From positions 1,612,001 to 1,676,000 of the forward strand of contig CAWIAX010000002.1 of assembly GCA_963834305.1 (NCBI GenBank): DNA of 64,000 nucleotides, written 5' to 3'. This DNA comes from JACCXG01 sp963834305. GTDB taxonomy: Bacteria; Acidobacteriota; Vicinamibacteria; Vicinamibacterales; 2-12-FULL-66-21. Positions 14,971-25,428 of the stretch are shown here, in pieces. The notes under the pieces were generated by a model. That model was given only the letters and a program-made list of their open reading frames with translations, did not search any database and was not told the DNA's origin. Position numbers and translations under genes: made by a program. The first letter of the stretch is position 1, and each line of letters opens with the position of its first letter.

Positions 14971-16335
14971 ATGCGCGAGATTCCTTCCATCGAGCAATTG
15001 CGCCAGCGGCCGGGCCTGCGGGCGATGGATTCGGCGTTCGGCCGGACCGCTGTGGTCGAGGCGCTGCGCGGCGCGGCCGACGCCCTGCGGCGGCGGGTCG
15101 CCGCCGGCGAGGCGGCGCCGCCGGACGTGCCCGCGGCGATCGAGCACGACGTTGCGGCGCGGCTCGCCGCCGGCGCCGCGCCGTCGCTCCGGCGGGTCAT
15201 CAACGCCACCGGCGTCATCCTCCACACCAACCTCGGGCGCGCGCCGCTCGCCGCCGCGGCGCTCGAGCGCGTGGCGGCCCTCGGCGGCTACACCAACCTC
15301 GAATACGACCTCGCGGCCGGCAGGCGCGGGCGGCGCGACGTCCACGCCGAGCGCCTCCTCTGCCGCCTGACCGGAGCCGCGGCGGCCGTGGTGGTGAACA
15401 ACAACGCCGCAGCCACGCTGATCGCGCTCGCGGCGCTGGCCGCCGGGCGCGAGGTCATCATCTCGCGGGGGGAGATGGTCGAGATCGGCGGCGCCTTCCG
15501 CATCCCCGACGTCATGGCACAGTCGGGCGCCATCCTCCGCGAAGTCGGGACGACCAACCGCACCCGCGCGGCGGATTATGCCGCGGCGATCAGCGACCGC
15601 ACGGCCGCGATCCTCCGCGTCCATCCCTCCAACTTCAGGATCGAGGGGTTCACGGCGCGCCCGGCCCTCCAGGAACTGACGGCCCTCGCGCGCGCCTTCC
15701 ACATCCCGCTCATCGACGACGTCGGCAGCGGCTGGCTCGGATCCGGCTCGCCGCCGGCAGCGCTCCTCGACGAACCGGCCCCGGCGTCCAGCATTGCCGC
15801 CGGCGCCGATCTGGTGCTCTTCAGCGGCGACAAGCTGCTCGGCGGCCCGCAGGCCGGCATCGTCGCCGGGACCGGCGCGGCGGTTGACCAGGTTCGGACC
15901 CATCCCCTCATGCGCGCCGTCCGGGTGGACAAGATGACCTACGCGGCGCTCGAGGCCACGCTGCAGGAGTACGCGGCGGGCCGCGCCGAGACCACCATCC
16001 CCGTCGCCAGGATGCTGGCCGCAACGGCCGATGCCATCGCGGCGCGCGTGGACAGCCTCGCCCGCCCCCTGGACGGCGGGGCCCTCACGGCGGAGGCGGT
16101 GGACGGCCTGTCGACGATCGGCGGCGGCAGCGCCCCGGGCTCGACACTGCCGACACGCCTCCTCGCCCTGTCCCACGCGAGCCTGAGCGCGTCGCAGCTC
16201 GAGGAACGGCTGCGCACGGCAGACCCGGCGGTGATCGGCCGGATCGAACAGGACCGCCTGCTGCTGGATCTGCGGACGGTGGCGCCGGACGAGGATGCCG
16301 TCCTGCTGATCGTCCTGCGGCAGACCTTCAGCTGA
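14971..16335 (+). CDS. selA: L-seryl-tRNA(Sec) selenium transferase
   Basis: PLP enzyme converting Ser-tRNA(Sec) to Sec-tRNA(Sec) (454 aa). Family motifs are VINATGVILHTNLGRAPL, YTNLEYDLAAGRRGRRD, VNNNAAATLIALAAL, the REVGTTNRT loop, and LVLFSGDKLLGGPQAGIV, in which Lys288 should bind PLP. The ATG follows AAGAATAATATCCTC, with no clear ribosome-binding site, and could be leaderless. It implies that this organism makes selenoproteins, but no selB, selD or selenocysteine gene is visible in the window. Confidence 0.95.
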   Translation: MREIPSIEQLRQRPGLRAMDSAFGRTAVVEALRGAADALRRRVAAGEAAPPDVPAAIEHDVAARLAAGAAPSLRRVINATGVILHTNLGRAPLAAAALERVAALGGYTNLEYDLAAGRRGRRDVHAERLLCRLTGAAAAVVVNNNAAATLIALAALAAGREVIISRGEMVEIGGAFRIPDVMAQSGAILREVGTTNRTRAADYAAAISDRTAAILRVHPSNFRIEGFTARPALQELTALARAFHIPLIDDVGSGWLGSGSPPAALLDEPAPASSIAAGADLVLFSGDKLLGGPQAGIVAGTGAAVDQVRTHPLMRAVRVDKMTYAALEATLQEYAAGRAETTIPVARMLAATADAIAARVDSLARPLDGGALTAEAVDGLSTIGGGSAPGSTLPTRLLALSHASLSASQLEERLRTADPAVIGRIEQDRLLLDLRTVAPDEDAVLLIVLRQTFS

Positions 16336-16358
16336 CCCCGCCGCCGGACGGGCCGCGG

Positions 16359-16379
16359 GCGCCCGGGCTCGCCGGGCGC
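16359..16379. terminator. perfect GC hairpin between selA and nuoN
   Basis: GCGCCCGG (16359-16366) and CCGGGCGC (16372-16379) form an 8-bp stem with a five-base loop between convergent genes. It could end transcription in both directions, although there is no T-run. Confidence 0.5.
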
Positions 16380-16387
16380 GCGGCGCC

Positions 16388-17814
16388 TCAGAAGATGGTT
16401 GAGATCGAGTCCAGCGCCAACTGGAGCACGCGCGTCGGCAGGACGCCGAGGTAGAACACCGCAAGGGTGGCAATCGCCAGGCCCGCCATCGCGAGGCCGG
16501 GCACCCGCGGACGCTGCACCGCCGGCCCTTCGGTCATGTACATCATCACGACGATGCGGAGGTAGAAGAACACCGAGACGACGCTCGTGAGCACGCCGAT
16601 GATCGCGAGGGTGTAGTGCCCTTCCTGCACCGCTGCCTGGAAGATGTACGTACTTGCCGATGAAGCCCGCCGTCGGCGGGATGCCGCCGAGCGAGAGCAG
16701 GAACACCGTCATGAGCGCCGCCAGCCCGGGCCGGGACTCGTGCAGCCCGGCAAAATCCCGCAGTTCGTCATGGTCGTGGCCGGGCGTGCCGAGGAGCGCG
16801 ACGATGCCGAGCGCGCCCAGGTTGGTCACGGCATACGTCAGCAGGTAGAAGAGGATGGCCGCCTTGCCGGTGCCGTTGGCGGCCACGATGCCGATGAGCA
16901 GGTAGCCGGCGTGGGCAATGCTCGAATACGCGAGCATCCGCTTCACGTTGGTCTGCGCCACGCCGACCACGCTGCCCACGATCATCGTCAGGGCGGCGAT
17001 CACGGAGAGCACGGGCATCCACTGCGCCTGGAGCGGCTCCAGCGGCGAGAGGAACACGCGGGCGAACGCGGCGAAGGCCGCCGCCTTCACCCCGGTGGAC
17101 ATGAAGGCGGTCACGATGGTCGGCGCCCCTTCGTAGGCGTCGGGCGTCCACATGTGGAACGGCACCGCCGAGATCTTGAAGGCAAAGCCGACAGCGAGCA
17201 GCGCCATCCCGATCACCGCCAGCGTCGGCGGCGCGCCGGCCCCCTGGACCGAGAGCGCCACGCTGATCTGCTCGAGCCTGGTCGAGCCGGCCACGGCAAA
17301 GATGAAGGCGATCCCGTAGAGGAAGAACGCGCTCGAGAACGATCCGAGCAGGAAGTACTTGAAGGCCGCTTCCGCACCGGCGCCGCTGGCGCGGCGAATC
17401 CCGGTCAGGACGTAGACGGCGAGCGAGAGGATCTCGAGCGCGATGAAGATGACGAGGAGGTCGGTGGCGGCCGCCATCATCATCATCCCGCAGATCGCGA
17501 ACAGCGTCAGCGCGTAGTACTCCCCCGACGGCAGCCGGTCCCGCTCCACCACCTCGTTCGAGAACAGCATCGTCAGGATGCCGACGACGCAGAGGATCAG
17601 GTTGACGAAGAGGGAGAAATTGTCGGCGCGGATGACGCCGAAGCTGGTGCGGTCGGTGTCCCAGAGCGCGAACGAGGCCAGCGCCGCGCCGGCGAGGCCG
17701 ATCAGGCCGAGCCCGGCGATGGGCATGCGCTCACCGGGTTGCCGGAACGCCTCTGCCAGCATGGCGGCGGCGCCCGACAGCGCGACGATCAGAAGCGGGA
17801 TGATGGCTGCGTAT

Positions 17815-17822
<8 letters not shown>
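16388..17822 (-). CDS. nuoN: NADH-quinone oxidoreductase subunit N, with one-base frameshift
   Basis: Antiporter-like membrane subunit of complex I. The Proton_antipo_M core is clear: FKISAVPFHMWTPDAYEGAP, NVKRMLAYSSIAHAGYLLIG. After GGIPPTAGFIGKY the frame breaks. One extra base at 16649 separates it from YIFQAAVQEGHYTLAIIG, which continues in the next frame to the stop. The gene spans 1435 bases, one more than a multiple of three; restored length is about 477 aa. Assembly error or recent inactivation are both possible. Its start overlaps the nuoM stop by eight bases. Confidence 0.92.
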
Positions 17823-19470
<1,648 letters not shown>

Positions 19471-19472
19471 GG

Positions 19473-21575
19473 TTATCTGAACAAGTAATACCCGAGCATC
19501 ACCACCGTCCCGGCCAGCACGGCGAACGCGTAAGCCCGCACCGAGCCGGTCTGGGTGCGGCGCAGCACGCCGCTCGTCTCCCGCATGGCGGCGCCGACGC
19601 CGTTGACCGCGCCGTCGATGAGCGACGCGTCCACACCTTTCCACAACGCCCCGGTGGACAGCCGCTTGATCGGCTGCACGACGACGGCGTCGTAGGCCTC
19701 GTCCACGTAGTACTTGTTCAGGAGCAGCCGGTGCACCGGCGCGAAGCTGGCGGCCATCCGATCCGCGGCGCCGCGGTTGCGCAGCCAGAAGTACGCCGCA
19801 ATCCCGATCCCCGCCAGCGCGATGCCGCTCGAGATGGCCATCAGCATCAGCTCGGTGCCGGCATCGGCGTGGCTCTCGTCCGCGGCATGGTCCTGCCCGG
19901 CGGCGTGGGCGTCAGCCCCCGCCTCCGGTGCCTGGCGCGCCGCCGCCGGCAGCACCCCGAAGGTGCCCGCCGCCGCCGACGAGTCGTGGCCGGGGCCGGC
20001 ATGGGCCTCGAACGACGGCTCGAGGAACGACTCGATCCGGTTGCTGCCGCCCAGCGCGTGCGGCACCCCGACATAGCCCGCCAGCACTGAGCCGATGGCC
20101 AGGATGATCAGAGGGATCGCCATCGACCAGGGCGCCTCGTGGGGCGCGGCGTGCGCCCCGTGCGGCGCGGCGTGCGCCCCGTGCGGCTCGTCGTGCCCGC
20201 CGTGCCCCGCGGCCGACGGCACGTCATGGCGGCGCTCCCCGTGGAACGCCAGGAACACCAGCCGGAACATGTAGGTCGCGGTCAGCAGCGAGGTGACGAT
20301 GCCGATGCCCCAGAAGAGCAGGTGGCCGGGAGTCGCCGCGCTGGTGAACGTCTTGAAGAGAATCTCGTCCTTGCTGAAGAAGCCGGCCAGGCCCGGCACG
20401 CCGGCAATGGCGAGCGCGCCGATCAGGAACGTCCAGTAGGTGACCGGCAGGTACTTCTTGAGGCCGCCCATGTTGCGCAGGTCCTGCTCACCGGCGAGCG
20501 CATGGATCACCGCGCCGGACCCGAGGAACAGCAGGGCCTTGAAGAACGCATGGGTGTAGAGGTGGAAGATGCCGGCGGCGTAGGCGCCCACGCCCATCGC
20601 CAGGAACATGTAGCCGAGCTGCGACACGGTCGAATACGCCAGGACGCGCTTGATGTCGTTCTGCACCAGGCCGATGGTGCCGGCCATCAGCGCCGTCGCG
20701 GCGCCAATCGCCGCGACCACCGCAAGGGTCATCGGGGCGTGCTCGAACAGCACCGCGTTCCGCCCGATCATGTAGACGCCGGCCGTCACCATGGTCGCCG
20801 CGTGGATCAGCGCCGAGACCGGCGTCGGCCCTTCCATGGCGTCGGGCAGCCAGACGTAGAGCGGGATCTGCGCCGACTTGCCGGTCGCGCCGACGAACAG
20901 CAGCAGCGTGGCGACGGTCACCACCCCGAAGGCCGTTTCCGGCGCGCGGCCGGCCACCGCCGACGCCACCCCCTGGAAGTCGAGCGTGCCGAAGGTGGTG
21001 AAGATCAGCAGCATCCCGAGGATGAAGCCGAAGTCGCCGATGCGGTTGACGACGAACGCCTTCTTGCCGGCGTCGGCGGCCGACGGCTTCTTGAACCAGA
21101 AGCCGATCAGCAGGTAGGAGCACAGCCCGACGCCTTCCCAGCCGACGAACATCACCGGGAAGTTCGCGCCGAGCACCAGGACGAGCATGAACGAGGCGAA
21201 CAGGTTGAGATAGGAGAAGTAGCGCGCGTATTCGCTGTCCGGCTCGTCGTGCATGTAGCCGGTCGAATAGATGTGGATGAGCGAGCCGATGCCGGTGACG
21301 ACCAGGACCATCACCGCGGCGAGCCGGTCGAGGCGCAGCGTAAAGGCAATCTGCAGGTCGCCGGTGGCCATCCAGTTGAAGGCCGTGGCCTCCACCGCGC
21401 CGCCGCCGTGGCCGAGCATCGACCACACCGACGCGGCCGCGGCGGCGAAGGACCCGAGGATCGCCAGGCACGCGATGCCGCCCGACAGCGGCTTGGCGAG
21501 CCGCCGCCCGGCGAAGGCGTTGACGAAGAACCCGAGGAGCGGCAGCAGCGGGATGAGTAGTAGCAGCATCACCAT
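19473..21575 (-). CDS. nuoL: NADH-quinone oxidoreductase subunit L
   Basis: Largest antiporter-like subunit of complex I (700 aa) with the long lateral helix. Core motifs: GWEGVGLCSYLLIGFWF, KSAQIPLYVWLPDAMEGPTPVSALIHAATMV and IKRVLAYSTVSQLGYMF. A loop around residues 455-485 is His-rich (HGAHAAPHGAHAAPHEAP) and encoded by a short DNA repeat. A second His/Ala/Asp-rich loop lies near residues 540-570. Both sit between membrane helices, where family members vary. Start overlaps nuoK by seven bases. Confidence 0.96.
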   Translation of the reverse strand: MVMLLLLIPLLPLLGFFVNAFAGRRLAKPLSGGIACLAILGSFAAAAASVWSMLGHGGGAVEATAFNWMATGDLQIAFTLRLDRLAAVMVLVVTGIGSLIHIYSTGYMHDEPDSEYARYFSYLNLFASFMLVLVLGANFPVMFVGWEGVGLCSYLLIGFWFKKPSAADAGKKAFVVNRIGDFGFILGMLLIFTTFGTLDFQGVASAVAGRAPETAFGVVTVATLLLFVGATGKSAQIPLYVWLPDAMEGPTPVSALIHAATMVTAGVYMIGRNAVLFEHAPMTLAVVAAIGAATALMAGTIGLVQNDIKRVLAYSTVSQLGYMFLAMGVGAYAAGIFHLYTHAFFKALLFLGSGAVIHALAGEQDLRNMGGLKKYLPVTYWTFLIGALAIAGVPGLAGFFSKDEILFKTFTSAATPGHLLFWGIGIVTSLLTATYMFRLVFLAFHGERRHDVPSAAGHGGHDEPHGAHAAPHGAHAAPHEAPWSMAIPLIILAIGSVLAGYVGVPHALGGSNRIESFLEPSFEAHAGPGHDSSAAAGTFGVLPAAARQAPEAGADAHAAGQDHAADESHADAGTELMLMAISSGIALAGIGIAAYFWLRNRGAADRMAASFAPVHRLLLNKYYVDEAYDAVVVQPIKRLSTGALWKGVDASLIDGAVNGVGAAMRETSGVLRRTQTGSVRAYAFAVLAGTVVMLGYYLFR

Positions 21576-21871
21576 TTCAACGACGTGTAGGCGTCCGGGC
21601 TGAGCGACTCGCGGTGGCGGAAGAGCGCGATGATCAGGGCCAGGCCGACCGCCGCTTCCGCCGCGGCGACGGTCATCACGAAGAAGGTGATGATCTGGCC
21701 GTCGACGGTGCCGAGGTAGCGGCCGACCGCGACGAACGTCAGGTTCACCGCGTTCAGCATGATCTCGATCGAGAGCAGCACCGTGATCAGGTTGCGCCTG
21801 AGGAACACGCCGGCGGTGCCGATGGCGAACAGCAGGCCGGACAGGATGAGGAAGTGATTCAGCGGGACCAT
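21569..21871 (-). CDS. nuoK: NADH-quinone oxidoreductase subunit K
   Basis: Small three-helix subunit of complex I (100 aa). It carries LRRNLITVLLSIEIMLNAVNL, whose Glu is conserved in proton transfer, and FFVMTVAAAEAAVGLALIIAL with the second conserved Glu. I chose the ATG at 21871 (MVPLNHFLILSGLLF), which gives the usual length and overlaps nothing of nuoJ. It lies between nuoJ and nuoL as usual. Confidence 0.96.
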   Translation of the reverse strand: MVPLNHFLILSGLLFAIGTAGVFLRRNLITVLLSIEIMLNAVNLTFVAVGRYLGTVDGQIITFFVMTVAAAEAAVGLALIIALFRHRESLSPDAYTSLKW

Positions 21872-21872
21872 C

Positions 21873-22388
21873 TCAGCGCTCCCTCCGCGCCAGCACGACG
21901 GCACCGACCATCGCGACGAGAATCAGGATCGACGTCGCCTCGAAGGCGAACGCGTGTTCGGTGAACAGCACCGCGCCGATCCGCGCCACCGAGCTGATGC
22001 CGGTGGCCTCGGTGTCCGGGTCGAACCAGGCCGGCCCGAGCCGCGACAGCCCCCACAGCACCTCGGCGGCGAGCAGCACCGACAGCACCGCGCCCAGCCG
22101 CAGCGCCCCCGGCCCGACCGCGGCGGCCACCCCGTGGTCCATCGCGTCCTCCCGCGGCACGTTGAGCAGCATGACCACGAACAGGAAGAGCACCAGGATG
22201 GCGCCGGCGTAGATGATGATCTGCGTCACCGCCGTGAACGGCGCGTCGAGCAGGATGTAGAGGCCGGCGAGGGCGCCGAACGAGGCGATGAGCAGCATCA
22301 CGCTGTACATCGGGTTGCGCTGGCCCACCACCATCGCCGACGTCACCACGGCGAGCGCCGCGAAACTATAGAACGCTACGACTTCCAT
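21873..22388 (-). CDS. nuoJ: NADH-quinone oxidoreductase subunit J
   Basis: Five-helix membrane subunit of complex I (171 aa). The family pattern is visible: VVGQRNPMYSVMLLIASFGALAGLYILLDAPF, then VTQIIIYAGAILVLFLFVVMLLN, which contains the pi-bulge helix, and a final GAVVLARR. It follows nuoH after one base. nuoI, which normally sits between H and J, is absent. Confidence 0.96.
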   Translation of the reverse strand: MEVVAFYSFAALAVVTSAMVVGQRNPMYSVMLLIASFGALAGLYILLDAPFTAVTQIIIYAGAILVLFLFVVMLLNVPREDAMDHGVAAAVGPGALRLGAVLSVLLAAEVLWGLSRLGPAWFDPDTEATGISSVARIGAVLFTEHAFAFEATSILILVAMVGAVVLARRER

Positions 22389-22389
22389 A

Positions 22390-23436
22390 TCAGCCCCACG
22401 CGATCACCATCACCGCCGTGACGAGCATGTTGACGACCGAGAGCGGCAGCAGGAACTTCCACCCGAACTCCATCAGCTGGTCGTAGCGGTAGCGCGGCAG
22501 CGTCCAGCGCATCCACACGTAGAAGAACAGGATGAGGAAGACCTTGATGAGGAAGTAGACCCACTGCAGCCAGTCCGGCAGGAACGGGCCGAGCCAGCCG
22601 CCGAGGTAGAGGCTGGTCGCCACCGCCGACACGGTGACCATGTTGACGTATTCGGCGAGGAAGAACAGCGCGAAGTTCATCGCGCTGTATTCGGTGTGGT
22701 AGCCGGCGACGAGCTCCTGCTCGGCTTCCGGGAAGTCGAACGGCGCGCGGTTGGTCTCGGCGACGCCGGCGGTCATGAAGATGAAGAAGCCGACCGGCTG
22801 CAGGAAGACGTACCACTTGGGAATGAACCCGAACCAGTAGCCCGACTGGCCGAGCACGATCTCGCGCAGCGACAGCGAGCCGGCCATCATGACCACGGCG
22901 GCCAGCGCCAGGCCGTACGACAGCTCGTAGCTGATCATCTGCGCCGACGAGCGCAGCGCGCCGAGCAGCGAATATTTGCTGTTCGAGGACCACCCCGCCA
23001 GGACGATGCCGTAGATCCCCATCGAGGTGATGGCGAAGACCACCAGCACGGCGACGTTGACGTCGGTCACCTGGAGCGGCACCGGCTCGTCGAGCCAGCC
23101 CCACAGCGTGGTCTCGGTGCCGAACGGCACCACCGAAAACGCCGCGAAGGCGGTGATCGCCGAGACGATGGGGGCAATCGCGAAGAGGATGCTGTCGGCC
23201 GCCTTCGGCTTGAGGTCCTCCTTGAACATCAGCTTGAAGACGTCGGCGAAGGGCTGCAGCGCCCCCTCGAAGCCGACGCGGTTGGGACCGACGCGGTCCT
23301 GGATGTAGGCGCACACCTTGCGCTCGAGCCAGACCATGAAGGCGGCCGACATCACGAGCATGTTGAAGACGATGAAGATCAGGACGAGGTGCACGCTGAT
23401 CCGCGCCGGCGGCAGCCAGCTGGCGATCCACTCCAT
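22390..23436 (-). CDS. nuoH: NADH-quinone oxidoreductase subunit H
   Basis: Membrane subunit that forms much of the quinone cavity (348 aa). Conserved stretches are FMVWLERKVCAYIQDRVGPNRVG, LQPFADVFKLMFKEDLKP, LAGWSSNSKYSLLGALRSSAQ and AETNRAPFDFPEAEQELVAG. Eight helices are evident. The ATG at 23436 shares a base with the nuoF stop (TGATG). The direct F-H junction shows that nuoG is missing here. Confidence 0.97.
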   Translation of the reverse strand: MEWIASWLPPARISVHLVLIFIVFNMLVMSAAFMVWLERKVCAYIQDRVGPNRVGFEGALQPFADVFKLMFKEDLKPKAADSILFAIAPIVSAITAFAAFSVVPFGTETTLWGWLDEPVPLQVTDVNVAVLVVFAITSMGIYGIVLAGWSSNSKYSLLGALRSSAQMISYELSYGLALAAVVMMAGSLSLREIVLGQSGYWFGFIPKWYVFLQPVGFFIFMTAGVAETNRAPFDFPEAEQELVAGYHTEYSAMNFALFFLAEYVNMVTVSAVATSLYLGGWLGPFLPDWLQWVYFLIKVFLILFFYVWMRWTLPRYRYDQLMEFGWKFLLPLSVVNMLVTAVMVIAWG

Positions 23437-24737
23437 CAGTGCGCCCCCACCGGCATCTTCGCCGCGCGCCAGTCGGCCGGCACGGTGCAGCGCCCCTCGC
23501 GGATGTGCGCCTCGAACTCCGGCCGGAAGTGCTTCACCGTGGTCAGCGCCGGGGTCGCCGCGGCGTCGCCGAAGGCGCACAGCGTCTTGCCGGCGATGTT
23601 GCCGCCGATGCTGGTGAGCAGGTCGATGTCGCGCATCTCCCCTTCGCCATTCTCGATCCGCGTCAGGATCTTGTGCAGCCAGTCGCCCCCTTCACGGCAC
23701 GGCGTGCACTTGCCGCACGACTCGTGCTTGTAGAAGTAGAGCAGGTTGCGCGCCGCCCACACCATGCACGTCGTCTCGTCCATGACGATGATGCCCGCCG
23801 AGCCGAGCATCGAGCCGGCCTTCACCACGTCGTCGAACGAGGCGGCGACGTCGAGCTGGTCGGGCAGCAGGATGGGCACCGAGGAGCCGCCCGGGATGAC
23901 CGCCTTGAGCTGGTGCCCGTCGCGGATGCCGCCGGCGTAGTCGAAGATCAGCTCGCGCAGCGTCGTCTTCATCGAGGCTTCGTAGACGCCCGGCTTGCGG
24001 ACGTGGCCGCTGACGCAGAACAGCTTCGGCCCGCCGTTCTTCTCGGGGCCGAGCCCGGCAAACCACTCCGCGCCGTTGAGCAGGATCGACGGCAGGTTGC
24101 ACAGCGTCTCGACGTTGTTGACCGCCGTCGGGCAGTTGTAGAGGCCGGACACCGCCGGAAACGGCGGCTTGATGCGCGGCTGCGCCCGCTTCCCTTCGAG
24201 CGACTCGATCAGCGCCGTCTCCTCGCCGGCTTCATACGCGCCGGCGCCGCGGTGAATGACGATGTCGCAGTCGAAGCCGGTGCCCATGATGTTCTTGCCG
24301 ACGTAGCCCTCGGCGTAGGCCTTGGCCAGCTCGGCTTCCATCTGCTTCTGGACGTGGTAGAACTCGCCGCGGATGTAGATGTAGGCGACCTTGGCGCCGA
24401 TCGCCCAGCAGCCGATCAGGCACCCCTCGAACAGCAGGTGCGGGTTGCGCTCCATCAGCACGTGGTCCTTGAACGTGCCGGGCTCGCTCTCGTCGGCATT
24501 GCAGGCGATGTACTTCGGGAGCGGCGTGTCCTTGAGCACGAACTGCCACTTGAGCCCGGTCGGGAAGCCGGCGCCGCCGCGCCCGCGCAGGCCGGACGCC
24601 TTGACGAGATCGATGACCGCGCCGGGCTGCATCCCGAGCGCCTTCTTGAGGCCGTCGTAGCCCTGGTCGCGCGACAGGAAGAAGTCGAGCGTGTAGCTGT
24701 TCGGCTCGCGGACGTAACGGGTCAGGACTGGTTCCAT
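23436..24737 (-). CDS. nuoF: NADH-quinone oxidoreductase subunit F
   Basis: NADH- and FMN-binding subunit with the N3 [4Fe-4S] cluster (433 aa). The NADH loop is GLRGRGGAGFPTGLKWQF; the FMN region is YIACNADESEPGTFKD; GAGAYEAGEETALIESLEG follows. The cluster motif is ESCGKCTPCREG with a later Cys (GKTLCAFGDAAA). The ATG at 24737 was chosen for fit to the family. A block of heptanucleotide repeats separates it from nuoE upstream. Confidence 0.96.
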   Translation of the reverse strand: MEPVLTRYVREPNSYTLDFFLSRDQGYDGLKKALGMQPGAVIDLVKASGLRGRGGAGFPTGLKWQFVLKDTPLPKYIACNADESEPGTFKDHVLMERNPHLLFEGCLIGCWAIGAKVAYIYIRGEFYHVQKQMEAELAKAYAEGYVGKNIMGTGFDCDIVIHRGAGAYEAGEETALIESLEGKRAQPRIKPPFPAVSGLYNCPTAVNNVETLCNLPSILLNGAEWFAGLGPEKNGGPKLFCVSGHVRKPGVYEASMKTTLRELIFDYAGGIRDGHQLKAVIPGGSSVPILLPDQLDVAASFDDVVKAGSMLGSAGIIVMDETTCMVWAARNLLYFYKHESCGKCTPCREGGDWLHKILTRIENGEGEMRDIDLLTSIGGNIAGKTLCAFGDAAATPALTTVKHFRPEFEAHIREGRCTVPADWRAAKMPVGAH

Positions 24738-24756
24738 AAGAGGGTTCGGTTGACAA

Positions 24757-24816
24757 CTCCCAAACTCCAACGCCCAAGTCCCAAGTGGTTGGGAGTTGGG
24801 CGTTGGGAATTGGGAA
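24757..24816. repeat. inverted heptanucleotide repeat block inside the nuo operon
   Basis: Four units ending CCAA (CTCCCAA, ACTCCAA, CGCCCAA, GTCCCAA) at 24757-24784 face four units starting TTGG (TTGGGAG, TTGGGCG, TTGGGAA, TTGGGAA) at 24789-24816. Together they form a large imperfect hairpin in the nuoE-nuoF spacer. The units belong to the same family as those at 10136-10170. The hairpin could tune translation or mRNA stability within the operon. Confidence 0.75.
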
Positions 24817-24819
24817 TTT

Positions 24820-25428
24820 CTATGGCTTCTCCACGTGAAGATGGCAGCCCGTGTAGGCGCCCTCTCCCTTTGCCTTGATGTCGTCGATCAGCCGGCCGAC
24901 GTCTGCCGGGTCGACCTTCTCGTGCCAGTGCTCGTTGTTGACCATCACGATCGGGGCGCGGTCGCAGGCGCCCAGGCACTCGAACTCGAGCAGCGTGAAC
25001 AGGCCTGACGGATCGGTCTCGCCGGGGGCGATGCCGAGCTTCTCGGAGAGCGCCTCGGTGACCCGCTCGGCGCCGGCCAGCGCGCACGACAGCGTGCGGC
25101 ACACCTGGAGCACGTGGCGGCCGACCTTCTCCTTGAAGAACATCACGTAGTAGGTGGCGACGTCCTCGACGTCGGCCGGCGTCAGATCGAGCACCTCCGC
25201 CACGGCGCGCATGCCGTTGGCGGTGAGGTAGCCCTGCTGCTCCTGGACGAGATAGAGCGCCGCCAGCACCGCGGACCGCTTGCGGTCGGGCGGGTAGCGG
25301 GTCAGCAGCTCGTCGAGCGCGGCGCGGCGCTCGGGGCTGAACGTGAACGCCGGCCCCTCGTCGAGCCGCTTGCGATCGGAGCGCTGGAACTGCGCCGCGT
25401 CGTACACCATCAACGGATGGAAGCTCAT
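24820..25428 (-). CDS. nuoE: NADH-quinone oxidoreductase subunit E
   Basis: Thioredoxin-like [2Fe-2S] subunit (N1a cluster), 202 aa. The helical part contains YLVQEQQGYLTANGMRAVAEVLDL. Four cluster cysteines are visible as CRTLSCAL and, about 35 residues on, FECLGACDRAPIVMVN. The N-terminus (about 35 residues) is slightly longer than usual. The ATG at 25428 overlaps the nuoD stop as ATGA. Confidence 0.95.
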   Translation of the reverse strand: MSFHPLMVYDAAQFQRSDRKRLDEGPAFTFSPERRAALDELLTRYPPDRKRSAVLAALYLVQEQQGYLTANGMRAVAEVLDLTPADVEDVATYYVMFFKEKVGRHVLQVCRTLSCALAGAERVTEALSEKLGIAPGETDPSGLFTLLEFECLGACDRAPIVMVNNEHWHEKVDPADVGRLIDDIKAKGEGAYTGCHLHVEKP

